Shown here: positions 7,677 through 15,530 of the stretch, one piece after another
How the letters are laid out: each line of letters opens with the position of its first letter
Position numbering within the stretch: position 1 is the stretch's first letter
Assembly: GCA_052034585.1 (NCBI GenBank)
Contig: JBPOIJ010000023.1
Coordinates: 62,001-126,000 of the forward strand
Direction of reading: 5' to 3'
DNA length: 64,000 nucleotides
Origin: Xiheimicrobium sp052034585
GTDB taxonomy: Bacteria; Myxococcota; Myxococcia; Myxococcales; Myxococcaceae
The notes under the pieces: generated by a model
The model's input: the letters and a program-made list of their open reading frames with translations, nothing else
Databases searched by the model: none
Told to the model about the DNA's origin: nothing
Made by a program: the position numbers and the translations under genes

Positions 7677-8432
7677 GTGTTCCACGCCGTGAGCCAGACC
7701 GAAACTGAGACCGCGAATTCAGCTGCCGACGAACAAATTCGGAAGATCTACGCCAAGGACCTGAAGAACGGGGAAGCGTTGCACACCGTCTTCAAGGCGA
7801 CCCGCAAGGAGAAGGCGGCGTCGCGGGCCGGCAAGCCCTACCTCTCGCTGACGCTGACCGATCGAACGGGAGAGGTCGAAGCCCGGGTCTTCGAGAACGT
7901 CGAGGCGGCCGACGGAGCCTTCACCCAGGGCGACTACCTGCTGCTCAAGGGCCGGGTCGGGAACTTCCACGGCAAGTCGCAGATCGTCATCGAGCGCCTC
8001 GAGCGGCTCGATCCCGAGCCCATCGATCCCAAGGAGTTCGAGTTCACTGCGCCTCCAGCGGACGCCAAGGCCGAGCCCAAGGCCGAGCCGAGGCGCGAAG
8101 ACGAGGCGCACTCCCACAAGGCCGCGCGGCAGCGGCTGCTCAAGCTGCTCGACAACCCGACCATCGCGCTCGGGCTCGACGCGCTGTTGACCCAACTCGA
8201 GAAGCAGATCGAAGAGCGGGTGGTGGCGCGCCTGTCAGGTCAGGCACCGGCGCCGACCGGGCCCAGGGTGGAGAAGCGGTCTCGCGGCCCCAAGGCCGAG
8301 CACACCAAGCCCGAGCCGAAGGTGGAGACCAAGCCCGAGGCGAAGCGTGACGGCTCGCTGCCCGAAGGGCTCGCGTTCAAGCCGTTCAAGGCGCTGGTTG
8401 GAGAGGGCGAGAACTCCCCCAGTGGGTCATGA
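7677..8432 (+). CDS. OB-fold nucleic-acid-binding domain protein
   Basis: About 250 residues. Residues 20-110 form an OB-fold of the kind at the N-terminus of YhaM-type 3'-5' exonucleases (IYAKDLKNGE, then PYLSLTLTDRTGEVEARVFE, then GDYLLLKGRVGNFHGKSQ). The HD nuclease domain of YhaM is absent. The rest is a charged helical region rich in Lys, Glu, Pro and Ala. It may bind single-stranded nucleic acid as an accessory protein; no partner is visible. Two GTG starts are possible: 7677, four bases after GGGAGGG, and 7689, giving MSQTETETANS. The upstream one has the better spacing. Confidence 0.8.
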   Translation: MFHAVSQTETETANSAADEQIRKIYAKDLKNGEALHTVFKATRKEKAASRAGKPYLSLTLTDRTGEVEARVFENVEAADGAFTQGDYLLLKGRVGNFHGKSQIVIERLERLDPEPIDPKEFEFTAPPADAKAEPKAEPRREDEAHSHKAARQRLLKLLDNPTIALGLDALLTQLEKQIEERVVARLSGQAPAPTGPRVEKRSRGPKAEHTKPEPKVETKPEAKRDGSLPEGLAFKPFKALVGEGENSPSGS

Positions 8433-8456
8433 CGACCTAGGCTCGGGCTCGACTCC

Positions 8457-10388
8457 ATGGCGAAGCGGCTAGGCGAAAGACTGATCGAAGCTGGGCTCGC
8501 GTCAGCCGAAGCCATCGAGCAGGCGCTCTCGCACCAGAAGATCACCGGCCACCGGCTGGGCGACTGCCTCGTCGAGCTCGGCCTGGTGCAGGAGACCGCC
8601 CTGCTCCGCTTCCTCGCTGCGGAGTTCAAGACCCGCTACGTCTCTGCCGACAAGCTCGCCAAGGCCACCATTCCGCCCGAGGTGCTCGACAAGGTGCCGG
8701 TGCGCATGGCCGAGGCCCAGTGTTTCCTCCCCATCGCCTTCGACGCGGAGCGGAAGATCCTCTCGGTGGTGATGGCCGAGCCGCAGAAGGCCGACCTGGT
8801 GCGGGAGATCGCCCTGGTGACCGAGATGAACGAGGTCTTCCCGTTCATCGGCGTTCGCAACGTCATTCAGGCGGGGATCAAGAAGCACTACTACGGCGAC
8901 CCGACTGCGTTCGCGGCGCTGGAGTCGGGGGCGATGGCGGTGCCGCGGCCGAGCACGCCGAGCGGGCCCCACCGCGATCCCAACGAGCACTCGCGGGTCG
9001 CGGCGATCGACGTCTCGTCTCGCACGAGCGTGAGCGGTTCGGGCCGGAGCTCGAGCCGGATCAACCCCACCCAGCTGCGGGAAGCCCTCGGCGCGGTGCG
9101 TGGGAGCGTCGGCGAGAACGACTTCCTCGAGACGCTCAACATCATGGTCTCGCTGCTCGAGATGCCTCGAAAGGACTTTCGGAGCCACTCGGCGCAGGTG
9201 GCCCGGCAGTCGGCGTTGATCGCCCGGCGCATCGGCGTGCCTCCGCGTGACGTCGCCAACACTCAGATCGCGGCGTACCTGCACGATCTCGGGAAGAAGC
9301 CCGATCGGCACCTCACCCTGGCGGCCATCGCCAAGAGCCCCGAGCTGAAGACCGAGGCGAAGCGGTACCTCCGCGCGCCGATCAAGCTGTTCGAGACGGT
9401 TCATCTCCCTGCCCAGGTGAACTCACTGCTGGCGCATCTCTACGAAGCCTTCGATGGCAGCGGCACGCCGCAGGGCACCAAGGGCGAGGACATTCCTGCG
9501 GGCGCGCGGATCATCGCCGCCGTCGACGCGTTCCTCGACTACACGCGCAACCCCTTCAACCCGGTCGGCCGGATCCTCCCCAAGCAGGAGGCCCTCGACG
9601 CGCTGCACGCCGCGGGCGGAACGCTCTTCGACCCAGTGGTGGTCGACGCGCTGATCACCTTGCAGAGCGGCGATCTGCTGCGGCAACGGGTGGAGACCGA
9701 TGGGCGGCAGGTCTTCATCGCCGACCCCGACGAAGCGACGCGCACCGACTTGATGGACGCGGTCGCGAAGATCGGCCTCGTCGTTCAGAGCGTGGTGAAG
9801 CTCGACGGGGTGATCGACGCGGTGCTCGCGAACGAGGCCGACACGGTGACGGTCGGGCTGGGCTATGGGGTGGGCGATCTCGTCGCGCTGACCCAGTTCG
9901 TGCGGGCTCGGCCGGAGAGTGCCTCGCTGCCGGTGTTGGTGTTGGGAGAGCCCACTGACGCGGCGACGAAGGACCGGCTGCTCCAGGCGGGCGTGACTGG
10001 CTTCGTCGCCTCGAACACCAACCCAGACGACGCGGCGACCGTGATTCGCGGGGCGTACGTGGATCGGGTGGAGCACGGCGGCCCCGGTCACCTCGTTCGA
10101 GGCAGCTTCGACGAGCTCGCGCCCCAGGAGCTGGCGAAGATCCTCGGCGCGGGTCGGAAGTCGGGCCGCCTGGTGATTCGCCACGGGCCGCAAGAGGGCG
10201 TGCTGCAGCTCGAGCGTGGCCGCGTCTTGCACGCGACGTTCGCCGACAAGAAGGGCGAGCAGGCCCTCACCGAACTCCTCGCGCTGCCGCAGGCCGAGTT
10301 CCAGTTCGATCCCGAGTGGGTGCTGAGCGAGATGCCGAACCTCGACAAGGATCTCGAGGTGCTGGCGCGAAAGATCGCTGCGGCCTGA
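8457..10388 (+). CDS. MshEN - HD-GYP-like - pseudo-receiver - DUF4388 multidomain protein
   Basis: A 643-residue signalling protein. Residues 1-155 match MshEN/GspE-N, a domain known to bind c-di-GMP (LGERLIEAGLASAEAIEQAL, LGDCLVELGLV). Residues 225-405 are HD-GYP-like: H244, H276-D277 in YLHDLGKKPDRH, H316, H327 and D357 are kept as metal ligands. The GYP triplet reads G336-T337-P338 inside GSGTPQGTKGEDIPAGARI. Residues 415-535 resemble a response-regulator receiver. Residues 545-625 resemble DUF4388 (VRGSFDELAPQELAKIL), a module common in myxobacterial signalling and motility proteins. It may be a c-di-GMP phosphodiesterase or a binding-only effector. ATG start. Confidence 0.85.
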   Translation: MAKRLGERLIEAGLASAEAIEQALSHQKITGHRLGDCLVELGLVQETALLRFLAAEFKTRYVSADKLAKATIPPEVLDKVPVRMAEAQCFLPIAFDAERKILSVVMAEPQKADLVREIALVTEMNEVFPFIGVRNVIQAGIKKHYYGDPTAFAALESGAMAVPRPSTPSGPHRDPNEHSRVAAIDVSSRTSVSGSGRSSSRINPTQLREALGAVRGSVGENDFLETLNIMVSLLEMPRKDFRSHSAQVARQSALIARRIGVPPRDVANTQIAAYLHDLGKKPDRHLTLAAIAKSPELKTEAKRYLRAPIKLFETVHLPAQVNSLLAHLYEAFDGSGTPQGTKGEDIPAGARIIAAVDAFLDYTRNPFNPVGRILPKQEALDALHAAGGTLFDPVVVDALITLQSGDLLRQRVETDGRQVFIADPDEATRTDLMDAVAKIGLVVQSVVKLDGVIDAVLANEADTVTVGLGYGVGDLVALTQFVRARPESASLPVLVLGEPTDAATKDRLLQAGVTGFVASNTNPDDAATVIRGAYVDRVEHGGPGHLVRGSFDELAPQELAKILGAGRKSGRLVIRHGPQEGVLQLERGRVLHATFADKKGEQALTELLALPQAEFQFDPEWVLSEMPNLDKDLEVLARKIAAA

Positions 10389-10394
10389 CGACGG

Positions 10395-10835
10395 TCACTC
10401 GTCCTCGAGTCCAGGCACGAGCTTCCGAACCAGCGCTTCGTCGAAGCCCCGGCCGGCGAGGAACCTGGCCGCCTTGAGTCCGGAGAGGCCACGCTTGCGG
10501 AGCATCGCCCGTGCGGCTGCCTCGTCACCGTGCTTCACCTCTTCGGCGATGACTCGAACGGCGAGCGCTGCCTGGGAGGACTCGACGCCGCTGGCCTCGA
10601 GCTTTCGTTGGGTGGCAGCCCGAGACTGATGCGCCGTCAGGTGCGTGCGCGCGAAGCTCTCGGCGGTGCGGCGATCGTCCAAGAAGCGCAGTCGCTTGAG
10701 CTCGACGATCGTCGCCTCGATCTGCGCTCCGTCGAAGCCCTTTCGCTCGAGCGCGGCCCGGAGCTGAGCCTCGGTCCGTTCGCGCGCCGCGAGCAGCTTC
10801 TTGCCGTGTTCGAGCGGAGTCGGCGGTCGGCGCAT
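10395..10835 (-). CDS. recX: regulatory protein RecX
   Basis: A 146-residue protein with the RecX layout of repeated three-helix units: LLAARERTEAQLRAALERKGF, then VVELKRLRFLDDRRTAESF-type text, then ATQRKLEASGVESSQAAL and KAARFLAGRGFDEALVRKL. RecX binds inside the RecA filament groove and limits recombinase and coprotease activity. It is often next to recA, but recA is not in this window. I chose ATG at 10835 because upstream in-frame residues are Arg-rich and do not fit the family. GTG at 10862 is an alternative. It ends a few bases from the convergent HD-GYP-like gene. Confidence 0.85.
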   Translation of the reverse strand: MRRPPTPLEHGKKLLAARERTEAQLRAALERKGFDGAQIEATIVELKRLRFLDDRRTAESFARTHLTAHQSRAATQRKLEASGVESSQAALAVRVIAEEVKHGDEAAARAMLRKRGLSGLKAARFLAGRGFDEALVRKLVPGLEDE

Positions 10836-10948
10836 CAGCGGGACTCTTGCACGGCGAGTCACGTCGAACACGTCGCACGAGTCCGTCCGAAGCGGCTGCC
10901 CTCGACGCAGGGGTGGCGCCAAGCCGCTGGGCGCGAGATACAGCCCTC

Positions 10949-11713
10949 ATGCATCCCTTGATGAGGCGGTTCCTCGACGTGGCGAAGGTGGTCGACGTGC
11001 TCGACGCTCCTGCGGATGACGACGCGCGCGCCCTGGTGAAGGCCCTGGCGGCCGACGGCAAGCTCGTGCAGCAGCTCGAGGCGCTGGGCGGCAAGCCGGC
11101 ATCGAACGAGCTCCAGCAGCGGGTGATCGTCGCTGCGACCCGGGCGGCGGCGCAGCGGCTCGACGACGACGCACGGCTTGGCCCGAAAGCGCAGGCCGCC
11201 CGGCAGGCGCTGGTGGCCGCCGGAGGTTCGGAGGACGAAGCCACGACGCTCGTTCAGCAAGCGGTGCTCGACGAGGCGTTTGGGTGGGTCGACGATCCCG
11301 AAGACTTCGACGCCAACTTCCTCGCCGAGACGCTCGACAGCCTCGTCCCGCTCGCCGGCGTCGACACCGACTCGGTGGAAGCCTGGGTCGACGAGTTCGT
11401 GAAGGCGGCGGAAGCCCCCCACCGACCGATGCGGCTCGCCTCGGCCGAGGCGCTCCTCGAAGCGGCGTGGGGCGAAGGCCCTCAGCCGATCGCCGCTGAG
11501 CACGTGGACGACGCGATGGACACCCTGGCCCGCTCGGTCGCGAGCGCGGAGCTGGAGCGCGCTGGCCAGGCGCTGGTGGACTTCCTGCGCTTCCTCTCGA
11601 CCAAGAAGCTCATCGGGCAGACCCGGCTCGATCGGCTGGTGGACGTGGCCAAGGCCGCCGCGCACGCGCCCGAGCTGGGAGACGACGAGGAAGCCGAAGA
11701 CGAAGAGGAGTAG
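10949..11713 (+). CDS. hypothetical acidic helical protein
   Basis: A 254-residue protein of no family I recognise. It is almost entirely helical and Ala/Leu/Asp/Glu-rich, and ends in a run of acidic residues (GDDEEAEDEEE). It has no signal peptide and no membrane segment. Several blocks begin with similar helices (for example ARALVKALAADGKLVQQLEAL, then ELERAGQALVDFLRFLSTKK). The ATG at 10949 was chosen over GTG/ATG codons further upstream because the upstream text is Arg/Ser-rich. Divergent from recX with about 110 bases between. Typical third-position GC supports coding. Confidence 0.65.
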   Translation: MHPLMRRFLDVAKVVDVLDAPADDDARALVKALAADGKLVQQLEALGGKPASNELQQRVIVAATRAAAQRLDDDARLGPKAQAARQALVAAGGSEDEATTLVQQAVLDEAFGWVDDPEDFDANFLAETLDSLVPLAGVDTDSVEAWVDEFVKAAEAPHRPMRLASAEALLEAAWGEGPQPIAAEHVDDAMDTLARSVASAELERAGQALVDFLRFLSTKKLIGQTRLDRLVDVAKAAAHAPELGDDEEAEDEEE

Positions 11714-11726
11714 CGACGCTGGCCCA

Positions 11727-12890
11727 CTACTCCTCGGCGCCGGCCGCGCTGAAGACCCACGGGAAGGTCACCACCACCACGCCGCCACCTTGCGGCTCGG
11801 GGAACTTCCAGCGCCGAATTCGCTCGAGCATGCAGCCCTCGACGTTGGCGTTGTCGACGCCGGACTCGGCGATCTGCGCATCGGAGATGTTGCCGCTCCC
11901 GTCGATGGTGAAGCTGACCGCGATCTTCCCGGCGAGCGAGGTGTTGTGCTGCAGCTCCTTCTCGTAACAGAACTTGATCTCACTCTGGTGGCGGCGAATC
12001 ACGCCCATGATCACGTCACGGGGGAGCCCTTCGCCGAGCACCGACTTCGGGCCGTCTCCAGGGAGGAACGTCTGCTTCTTCCCCGGGTTCAAGCCGAAGC
12101 CACCGGGCGTTCCACGAGGGCCGCCCGGCCCACCGATGCTCCCGATGCTGAGCCCCGTCCCCGGAGGCCCGCCCGACCCGGTTCCACGCGAGCCCATGCC
12201 ACCCAGCCCGTCCACCGCGTCCGCACCAGCGGGGCCCTTGAGCGCGTTCAGCCCTTCGTCGATCGCGTTGTTGGCGCCAGTGCCGAGCACTCGATCGAAC
12301 GAACCGCCGAACATGCTCGCGACGAGATTGTCGACCCGCCGCTTGTCCTGCGCCGCCTTCTCCTGCTTGGTGACGGGCTTCGACGCCAGCAACGAGGGCT
12401 GCGCGTCTTTCTGGCGTTCTTGCTTCTCGAACTCCTTCACCCGCTTCGTGATCGTCTTCTCCGGCGGCACCGCGACGGTGAGCTTCACGTGTGCGTTGCC
12501 GAAGATGTCGCCGTCTTCGAGGCCATCGAGGGGCGTGATGACGAAGGACACGACGGTCGCGAGGAACACCATCAGCGCGATCGCGGTGATCTTGAAGAAC
12601 TGCACGTCGAGATCGCGAGCGTCGGTGGGCACGCGCTCGGTCGGTTCAGGTGGCTCCAGGGTGATGTCGAGGCCGCCGATCGTCTTCTTCACCCGCTCGC
12701 CTGCGCCTGCGGCGAGCAGCACTTCCCCGTCCGAGAGAATGCGCGTGCCGTCCTTGGTCGCCTCGATCTCGAGATCGTGGAGCCGATGCGTCGAGCCCGG
12801 GACGAGATGACGAACGTCGAGCAGCGTCGACCCCCAGGCGATGGAGACCTTCGCGGGCAGATCGGTGGAACGAGGGCTGGCCTCTGACAT
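11727..12890 (-). CDS. AgmX/PglI C-terminal-domain protein (TonB-like, motility/energy-transducer type)
   Basis: A 387-residue bitopic membrane protein. Residues 12-80 are a small beta-rich N-terminal domain. A transmembrane helix (98-118, FFKITAIALMVFLATVVSF) follows, then a charged helical stretch (KEFEKQERQKDAQPS), a Gly/Pro-rich flexible region (about 225-275), and a C-terminal domain (about 295-387). That last domain matches AgmX/PglI-type TonB relatives: GVIRRHQSEIKFCYEKEL, then GKIAVSFTIDGSGNISDA, then VEGCMLERIRRWKFPEPQGG. Two Cys (in FCYEK and EGCML) recur in the paralogs at 24.6 and 42.9 kb and may form a disulfide. In Myxococcus, such proteins belong to gliding-motility or outer-membrane transport complexes. 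ATG with AGGAG upstream. Confidence 0.8.
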   Translation of the reverse strand: MSEASPRSTDLPAKVSIAWGSTLLDVRHLVPGSTHRLHDLEIEATKDGTRILSDGEVLLAAGAGERVKKTIGGLDITLEPPEPTERVPTDARDLDVQFFKITAIALMVFLATVVSFVITPLDGLEDGDIFGNAHVKLTVAVPPEKTITKRVKEFEKQERQKDAQPSLLASKPVTKQEKAAQDKRRVDNLVASMFGGSFDRVLGTGANNAIDEGLNALKGPAGADAVDGLGGMGSRGTGSGGPPGTGLSIGSIGGPGGPRGTPGGFGLNPGKKQTFLPGDGPKSVLGEGLPRDVIMGVIRRHQSEIKFCYEKELQHNTSLAGKIAVSFTIDGSGNISDAQIAESGVDNANVEGCMLERIRRWKFPEPQGGGVVVVTFPWVFSAAGAEE

Positions 12891-13048
12891 GGGCAGAACT
12901 CCTTGGGTTCGGAGCAGGGCTCCGGGGACGAGAGGCGGCTTCGAGTGAAGCCGGACACGATCACGAACGGCTGGCCGGCCGCGCGTGAAGCCTCAGACAC
13001 CAACCCGACAAGTGGGTTCCCGTCGTCGCTGGAATCGCCGCTCGAGGC

Positions 13049-14401
13049 CTAGAAGCGCTCGATCTGGAAGTCGTCGTCCGAGGCGGGCTTGGGTGCGGCG
13101 GGAGCAGCAGGCGCAGGAGCGGGCGCGGGAGCGGCTGGCCGAACGGCAGGCGCCGCGGTCTGGGTCGGTGGCGCAGCGGCGGGCACTCCCGGGCGGCTGG
13201 TGGGCTGGGCAGCGGGCTGGCCGGGCGCGGGGGCCTTGGCGTTCATTTGCTGCACGTAGGCCATCGATCCGGGGATCGCGCGCTCCTCGCCCTGCTTTTG
13301 ATCGAACCCGTCCCACTTCGAGTCGGCGGTCGAGCTGACGCCCTGGTACCGCAGCGCGAAGTCGTCGGGGTTGGACGCCTGGCGCAGCGCCTCTTGGTAG
13401 GTGATGAGGCCCTGCCGGACGAGCATCATGAGCGACTGATCGAAGGTCTGCATGCCGTAGGCGACGTTGCCCTGGGCGATCGCGTCGGGGATCTCCTTGG
13501 TGCGATCCTTGTCTTCGATGAGCTCCTTGATGCGCGCGGTGGTCTTCATGATCTCCACCGCGGCGACCCGGCCCTTTCCATCGGCGCGAGGCACGAGCCG
13601 CTGCGAGACGACCGCGCGGAGCACGCTGCCGAGCTGAATGCGCACCTGCTTCTGCTGATGCGGAGGAAACGCCGAGATGATGCGGTTGATCGTCTCGGTG
13701 GCGTCCAAGGTGTGCAGGGTGGACATCACGAGGTGGCCGGTCTCGGCGGCGAGCAGCGCGGTCTCGATCGTCTCGATGTCACGCATTTCGCCGACGAGGA
13801 TCACGTCGGGGTCTTGCCGGAGCGCGCTCTTGAGGGCCTGGGAGAACGAGAGCGTGTCGACGCCGATCTCGCGCTGGTTCACGATCGATCGTTTGTCGCG
13901 AATGAGGAACTCGATCGGGTCTTCGACGGTGATGATGTGGTTCGTCTCCATCGAGTTGATGTGATCGATCATCGCGGCGAGCGTGGTGGACTTGCCCGAG
14001 CCGGTGGTTCCGGTGACGAGGATGAGGCCGCGTTCCTCGAGCGCGATCTTCTCGAGCGCCGGCGGGAGCATCAGCTCCTTCACCGAGAGGATCTTGAAGG
14101 GGATCACGCGGAGCACGGCGCCGATGGTGCCGCGCTGCTGGAAGACGTTGACGCGGAAGCGGCCGAGGCCGGGCACGCCGTACGCGAGGTCGACCTCGTT
14201 GGAGGTCTTGAACTTCTCCTTCTGGAACTCGTTCATGATCCCGAAGGCCATGCGGGCGACCTCTTCGGGCGGCAGGCGCTTGCCGTCCTTGAGGGGCACC
14301 AGCGAGCCGTCGACCCGGAACATGGGGGGCAGACCGGCCTTCAGGTGAATGTCCGACGCTCCGCCGCGAAGCGCGATTTGCAGAATCTCGTTGAGTTCCA
14401 T
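13049..14401 (-). CDS. pilT: PilT-family type IV pilus retraction ATPase
   Basis: A 450-residue hexameric ATPase. The N-terminal PAS-like domain starts MELNEILQIALRGGASDIH. Walker A is GTTGSGKST, the Asp box lies near ITVEDPIEF, Walker B is DPDVILVGEMRD, and the His box lies in TGHLVMSTLHT. PilT powers pilus disassembly and twitching (S-)motility. Two features are unusual. The AIRNLIRE motif of canonical PilT reads ARIKELIED. The last 80 or so residues are a Pro/Ala-rich tail ending DDDFQIERF. No other pil gene is adjacent. Start: ATG at 14401 fits family N-termini; TTG at 14410 has better spacing from GGGGAGG. Confidence 0.9.
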   Translation of the reverse strand: MELNEILQIALRGGASDIHLKAGLPPMFRVDGSLVPLKDGKRLPPEEVARMAFGIMNEFQKEKFKTSNEVDLAYGVPGLGRFRVNVFQQRGTIGAVLRVIPFKILSVKELMLPPALEKIALEERGLILVTGTTGSGKSTTLAAMIDHINSMETNHIITVEDPIEFLIRDKRSIVNQREIGVDTLSFSQALKSALRQDPDVILVGEMRDIETIETALLAAETGHLVMSTLHTLDATETINRIISAFPPHQQKQVRIQLGSVLRAVVSQRLVPRADGKGRVAAVEIMKTTARIKELIEDKDRTKEIPDAIAQGNVAYGMQTFDQSLMMLVRQGLITYQEALRQASNPDDFALRYQGVSSTADSKWDGFDQKQGEERAIPGSMAYVQQMNAKAPAPGQPAAQPTSRPGVPAAAPPTQTAAPAVRPAAPAPAPAPAAPAAPKPASDDDFQIERF

Positions 14402-14491
14402 GCCGAGCAAAAGCGTAACACCTCCCCTGTGAGGGGGCGCTCGATGTTGGCGTGGGCCTTGGACCTACCTTGACTCGAAGAGCCAAACGCA

Positions 14492-14528
14492 CGGAGCCCG
14501 GCGGCCGACGAGGGCGCACCAGGCTCCG
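14492..14528 (-). terminator. possible weak terminator hairpin after rpsI
   Basis: CGGAGCC (14492-14498) and GGCTCCG (14522-14528) can form a 7-bp stem with a 23-base loop downstream of rpsI on the minus strand. It is followed by TGCGTTTGG, not a true T-run. A weak candidate only. Confidence 0.25.
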
Positions 14529-14550
14529 AGGGAACTGCGTGAAGCGGCGA

Positions 14551-14952
14551 TCAGCGCTTGCTGAACTGGAAGCGCTTGCGGGCGCCGGGCTGACCCGACT
14601 TCTTGCGCTCGACGGCGCGAGCATCGCGGGTGAGGAAGCCGGCCTTCTTCAGCGGGCTGCGGAAGTCACCGTTCATGCGGCAGAGCGCGCGGGAGAGCCC
14701 GTGACGGATCGCGCCGGCCTGGCCGGAGAGGCCGCCACCGCGCACGTTCACCGTCATGTCGATCTTGCCCAACTGCTCCAGCACCTGGAGGGGCTGGTTG
14801 ATGACCATGATCGAGGTCTCGCGGCCGAAGTACTCGTCCATCGGACGACCGTTGATCATCATCGAGCCGGAGCCCGTCTTCACCCACACGCGGGCGGTGG
14901 CCTCCTTGCGGCGGCCGGTTGCGTAGAATCCGTCAGTGCCTGACTTGGCCAT
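14551..14952 (-). CDS. rpsI: 30S ribosomal protein S9
   Basis: A 133-residue protein with the uS9 signature: TGRRKEATARVWVKTGSG near the N-terminus, MINGRPMDEYFGRE, VNVRGGGLSGQAGAIRHGLS, LTRDARAVERKKSGQPGARK, and the basic C-terminal FQFSKR that reaches the P-site tRNA. The length is normal for the family. It is the second gene of an rplM-rpsI operon, 25 bases after rplM, an order conserved in most bacteria. ATG at 14952, with a run resembling AGGAACGAGA upstream. Confidence 0.97.
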   Translation of the reverse strand: MAKSGTDGFYATGRRKEATARVWVKTGSGSMMINGRPMDEYFGRETSIMVINQPLQVLEQLGKIDMTVNVRGGGLSGQAGAIRHGLSRALCRMNGDFRSPLKKAGFLTRDARAVERKKSGQPGARKRFQFSKR

Positions 14953-14977
14953 GGTGTCTCTCGTTCCTCAAAAGGGG

Positions 14978-15418
14978 TTAGGCGCGGGCGGCGGGCTTCT
15001 GGGCCGCGTGCGGGTGCTTCTCGCCAGCGTAGACCTTCAGCTTGGTCATCATCTGCCGGCCCAGCGCGTTGCGGGGCAGCATGCGGCGAACCGCGTTGAG
15101 GATGATGTCCTCAGGGTGCCGCTTCTGGAGCGTCTGGTAGTCGGTCGTCTTGAGCGCGCCGGGGAAACCAGCGTGCGGGTGCCGGTGGTACAGCTTCTGG
15201 GAAGGCTTGTTGCCGCTGACCTTCACCTTCTCGGCGTTGATGACGACGACGTGATCTCCGGTGTCGATCGACGGCGTGTACATCGGCTTGTGCTTGCCCT
15301 TGAGCAGGGTGGCGATCTGGGTGGCGACGCGTCCGAGAATCTTCCCGTTGACGTCGACGACGTGCCACTCGCGCTTGATGTCCTTCGCCTTCGCGCTGTA
15401 CGTCCTCTGGTGCGGCAT
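14978..15418 (-). CDS. rplM: 50S ribosomal protein L13
   Basis: A 146-residue protein matching uL13: TYSAKAKDIKREWHVVDVNG, then KILGRVATQIATLLKGKHKP, TPSIDTGDHVVVINAEKV, LYHRHPHAGFPGALK and AVRRMLPRNALGRQMMTKLK. The start is ATG at 15418 (MPHQRTYSAK), because upstream in-frame codons encode text unlike any L13. It heads the rplM-rpsI operon. In E. coli L13 represses its own operon, but I see no obvious leader structure in the 112 bases upstream here. Confidence 0.97.
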   Translation of the reverse strand: MPHQRTYSAKAKDIKREWHVVDVNGKILGRVATQIATLLKGKHKPMYTPSIDTGDHVVVINAEKVKVSGNKPSQKLYHRHPHAGFPGALKTTDYQTLQKRHPEDIILNAVRRMLPRNALGRQMMTKLKVYAGEKHPHAAQKPAARA

Positions 15419-15530
15419 GACTTGAACCTTCTGGTTGTGCCTGCGCGCGAAACCGCGTGAGGCATGAAAGGGCGGTCCTGCTACCTGCGCCGACACGGGG
15501 TGTCAAGGCCCGTGACCCGAGAGGTGCGGC

